Shown: positions 6,854-8,356 of the stretch, piece after piece
Layout of the letters: the number at the start of each line of letters is the position of its first letter
Position numbering within the stretch: position 1 is the stretch's first letter
Source: Pseudomonadota bacterium
Lineage (GTDB): Bacteria > Pseudomonadota > Alphaproteobacteria > Rhizobiales > Devosiaceae
DNA length: 8,356 nt
NCBI GenBank assembly: GCA_023390785.1
Contig: JAEWCE010000255.1
Location: 1-8,356, forward strand
Direction of reading: 5' to 3'
Program-made: the position numbers and the translations under genes
The notes under the pieces: model-generated
What the model saw: the letters and a program-made list of their open reading frames with translations, nothing else
Databases searched by the model: none
Told to the model about the DNA's origin: nothing

Positions 6854-6871
6854 GTTCCGGCGCGCCGGAAC
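6854..6871. repeat. Perfect 18-bp palindrome between lysR and the fusion gene
   Basis: GTTCCGGCGCGCCGGAAC is fully self-complementary and lies in the 44-nt gap, 11 nt after the lysR stop and 15 nt before the fusion start. As RNA it can form a 7-bp stem with a CGCG loop. There is no U-run, so it is not a classical terminator. It could be an operator, an attenuating or stabilising hairpin, or chance. Confidence 0.6.
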
Positions 6872-6882
6872 CACTCGTCCAC

Positions 6883-7779
6883 TCACACCGGGTGGGCTTC
6901 GAACCACGCCACCAGGTGATCGATGAGCGCCCGCACCTTGCCGGCCAGATGCCGGCGATGCGGATACACCGCCATGAGGCTCGCGCCCGTCTGCACGTAG
7001 CCCTCGAGTACGCGCACCAGCCGGCCTGATTTCAGCATCGGGTCGGCGAGATAGCCGGGCAACAAGGCAAGCCCGAGGCCAGCCAGCGCCGCGTCGCGCG
7101 CCGACAGCGGCGAATTGACCCGGACCGGTCCCTGCACGTGGATCGACACTGTCCGGCCCTGGTCGACGAAGCGCCAATTGGCCTGGCCCTGCAGATTGGT
7201 GTCGACGACGCAGGCGTGGTGGCGCAGATCCTCCGGGTTCTTCGGCACCGCGTGCGCCAGCAGGTATTCCGGCGAGGCCACCACCGAATGCTGCATGTCC
7301 GAGATCTTGCGGGCGATCAGCGAGGAATCCTGCGCCGCCGAAATACGCAGCGCCACGTCGATCCCCTCCTCCACCAGGTCGACAAAACGATCCTCGAGCC
7401 TGAGATCCAGCGTCACGTCCGGATGCTCGGCGAGAAAGGCGAAGATCGCCGGCGCCAGGATCATCTCGCCGAAATTGCGCGCCGCCGACACCCGCAGCAG
7501 GCCGCGCGGCGCCGCCGTCTGGTCGAGGATCGAAGCGTCGAGGTCGTCGAGCTGCTGCAGCAGCTGGCTGGCCTCGCGGTAATACGCCTCGCCCGCTTCG
7601 GTCAGGCTGAGCTTGCGCGTCGTCCGGTTCATCAGCCGCACCCCGAGATAATCCTCGAGGTCGGTCACGTATTTGCTGAGCAGCGCCTTGGAGCGCCCAT
7701 GCTGCCGCGCCGCCGCCGAGAACCCCCCGGCATCGAACACCTGGACGAAAGCACGGATGCGCGCGAGATCCTGGGACAT
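6883..7779 (-). CDS. LysR-type transcriptional regulator
   Basis: A DNA-binding regulator with an N-terminal winged helix-turn-helix and a C-terminal effector-binding domain (298 aa, usual for the family). The HTH lies at about 18-45, with SAAARQHGRSKALLSKYV and then LEDYLGVRLMNRTTRKLSLTEAG split across the wing. A linker helix rich in Leu/Gln (62-85) follows. The effector domain begins near 92 and ends with a GLGLALLPGYLAD stretch and a YPHRRHLAGKVRALIDHL tail, as in the CrgA-like LysR subgroup. The ligand cannot be read from the sequence. I chose the ATG at 7779 because LysR proteins normally start about ten residues before the AFV of the first helix. A TTG at 7812 would add 11 residues and has GGAGG 4 nt upstream, so it is a serious alternative. 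The gene lies downstream of modB and upstream of the DUF1007-NicO gene on the same strand; no divergent target is adjacent. Confidence 0.93.
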   Translation of the reverse strand: MSQDLARIRAFVQVFDAGGFSAAARQHGRSKALLSKYVTDLEDYLGVRLMNRTTRKLSLTEAGEAYYREASQLLQQLDDLDASILDQTAAPRGLLRVSAARNFGEMILAPAIFAFLAEHPDVTLDLRLEDRFVDLVEEGIDVALRISAAQDSSLIARKISDMQHSVVASPEYLLAHAVPKNPEDLRHHACVVDTNLQGQANWRFVDQGRTVSIHVQGPVRVNSPLSARDAALAGLGLALLPGYLADPMLKSGRLVRVLEGYVQTGASLMAVYPHRRHLAGKVRALIDHLVAWFEAHPV

Positions 7780-7816
7780 GCGAACAGTGATAGGCGATCG
7801 TTCAACGAACAATCAA

Positions 7817-7821
7817 CCTCC
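7817..7821 (-). promoter_or_regulatory. GGAGG ribosome site ahead of the alternative lysR TTG start
   Basis: GGAGG on the minus strand between the modB stop (7830-7832) and a TTG at 7812, 4 nt away. It supports translation of lysR from the modB transcript. The ATG at 7779 has no such site. Confidence 0.5.
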
Positions 7822-7829
7822 GCCAGGTG

Positions 7830-8356
7830 TCATCCCGTCAGCCGCCCGAAGCGGCGGTCGAGCAGCATCGTCACCGTGACCACCACGAAGGCGAACGCGA
7901 CCATGCCGGCGCTCAGCCAGTGCGCGCCTGCCCAGTCGCCGCGTTCGACGTAGTCGTAGATGCTGATGGACAGCACCTTGGTGGCGCCCGGGATGTTGCC
8001 GCCGATCATCAGCACCACGCCGAACTCGCCAACCGTATGCGCGAAGGTGAGGATCAGCCCGGTGATGAAGCCGCTGGCGGCCGCCCGCACCACCACGCGT
8101 CGGAACGTCTGCGGCCGGCTCGCCCCCAGCGTCGCCGCCGCCTCGAGCATCTCCTCATCCACCCCCTCGAAGGCGACGCGCAAAGGCTGCACCATGAACG
8201 GCAGCGAATAGACCAGCGAGCCGATGACCAGCCCGGTGAACGAAAACGCCAGCGTCCGCGCCCCCCACAGCGATGCCAGCGCGCCGCCCGGCCCGTTCGG
8301 CCCGAGCCCGAGCAGCAGGTAGAAGCCGATCACCGTCGGCGGCAGCACCAGCGGCA
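7830..8356 (-). CDS. modB: ModB, molybdate ABC transporter permease (5' part outside window)
   Basis: Inner-membrane permease of the molybdate ABC importer, working with periplasmic ModA and the ATPase ModC. The frame stays open to the window end (PLVLPPTVIGFY), and this is a mid-protein ModB motif, so the GTG at 8348 is not a start. Some 175 C-terminal codons are present. Evidence is the ModB-typical series GLGPNGPGG, FTGLVIGSLVYSLPFMVQPL, the EAATLGAS loop that contacts the ATPase, and AHTVGEFGVVLMIGGNIPG, which distinguishes ModB from sulfate and tungstate permeases. In the EAA loop the common Leu-Pro after the third hydrophobic block is replaced by Val-Arg (RVVVRAAASGF). modC would usually follow, but a LysR gene does so instead. 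The spacing to lysR (17 nt to the TTG, 50 nt to the ATG) is compatible with one transcript. Confidence 0.93.
   Translation of the reverse strand, partial: PLVLPPTVIGFYLLLGLGPNGPGGALASLWGARTLAFSFTGLVIGSLVYSLPFMVQPLRVAFEGVDEEMLEAAATLGASRPQTFRRVVVRAAASGFITGLILTFAHTVGEFGVVLMIGGNIPGATKVLSISIYDYVERGDWAGAHWLSAGMVAFAFVVVTVTMLLDRRFGRLTG

Noticed and set aside
5924..6919. 331-codon plus-strand open frame antisense to the DUF1007-NicO gene
   Set aside because: Arg- and Gln-rich low-complexity translation without recognisable motifs; the opposite strand has signal peptide, domain motifs and membrane segments in order.
6839..7177. N-terminal extension of the DUF1007-NicO frame to 7177
   Set aside because: It overlaps the lysR coding region out of frame and would place a textbook signal peptide in the middle of the protein.
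7138..7953. 271-codon plus-strand open frame antisense to lysR and modB
   Set aside because: No motif, crosses two genes with clear family signatures on the other strand.

Overview
This is a GC-rich, densely packed chromosomal window. It looks like an alphaproteobacterium of the Hyphomicrobiales (Rhizobiales), perhaps Devosia-like. The grounds are a LigD with its polymerase domain C-terminal to the ligase, an Nramp gene behind two Fur/Mur-type boxes, alphaproteobacterial-style spacers and a CtrA-like half-site pair. The genus is a guess; the class is a fair inference. I see no RNA gene, mobile element or CRISPR array, and no gene-free stretch longer than 300 bases.

Layout, left to right. (1) Positions 1-1818, plus strand: the C-terminal part of ligD. 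The window opens exactly on the codon of the adenylated lysine, so the upstream part of the gene is missing. (2) Positions 1835-4302, minus strand: mntH (Mn2+/H+ symporter) followed by hemH (ferrochelatase), a probable two-gene unit that converges on ligD. (3) Positions 4303-4448: the mntH control region, with a sigma70-like promoter covered by two Fur/Mur-type palindromes, plus a separate nested stem-loop next to the divergent gene. (4) Positions 4449-5007, plus strand: two small tandem paralogous genes of a family I do not recognise. (5) Positions 5009-8356, minus strand: the 3' part of modB (molybdate permease), then a LysR-type regulator, then a single-chain fusion of a periplasmic DUF1007 domain with a NicO/RcnA-type metal permease that carries a histidine-rich loop.

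Functionally the window is mostly metal handling: Mn import (mntH), iron insertion into protoporphyrin (hemH), molybdate import (modB), and Zn, Ni or Co movement (DUF1007-NicO). The DNA-repair gene ligD sits at its edge. The best-supported regulatory story is manganese or iron control of mntH, and possibly of hemH by read-through. The least explained parts are the small paralogous pair, the stem-loop upstream of it, and an 18-bp perfect palindrome between lysR and the fusion gene.
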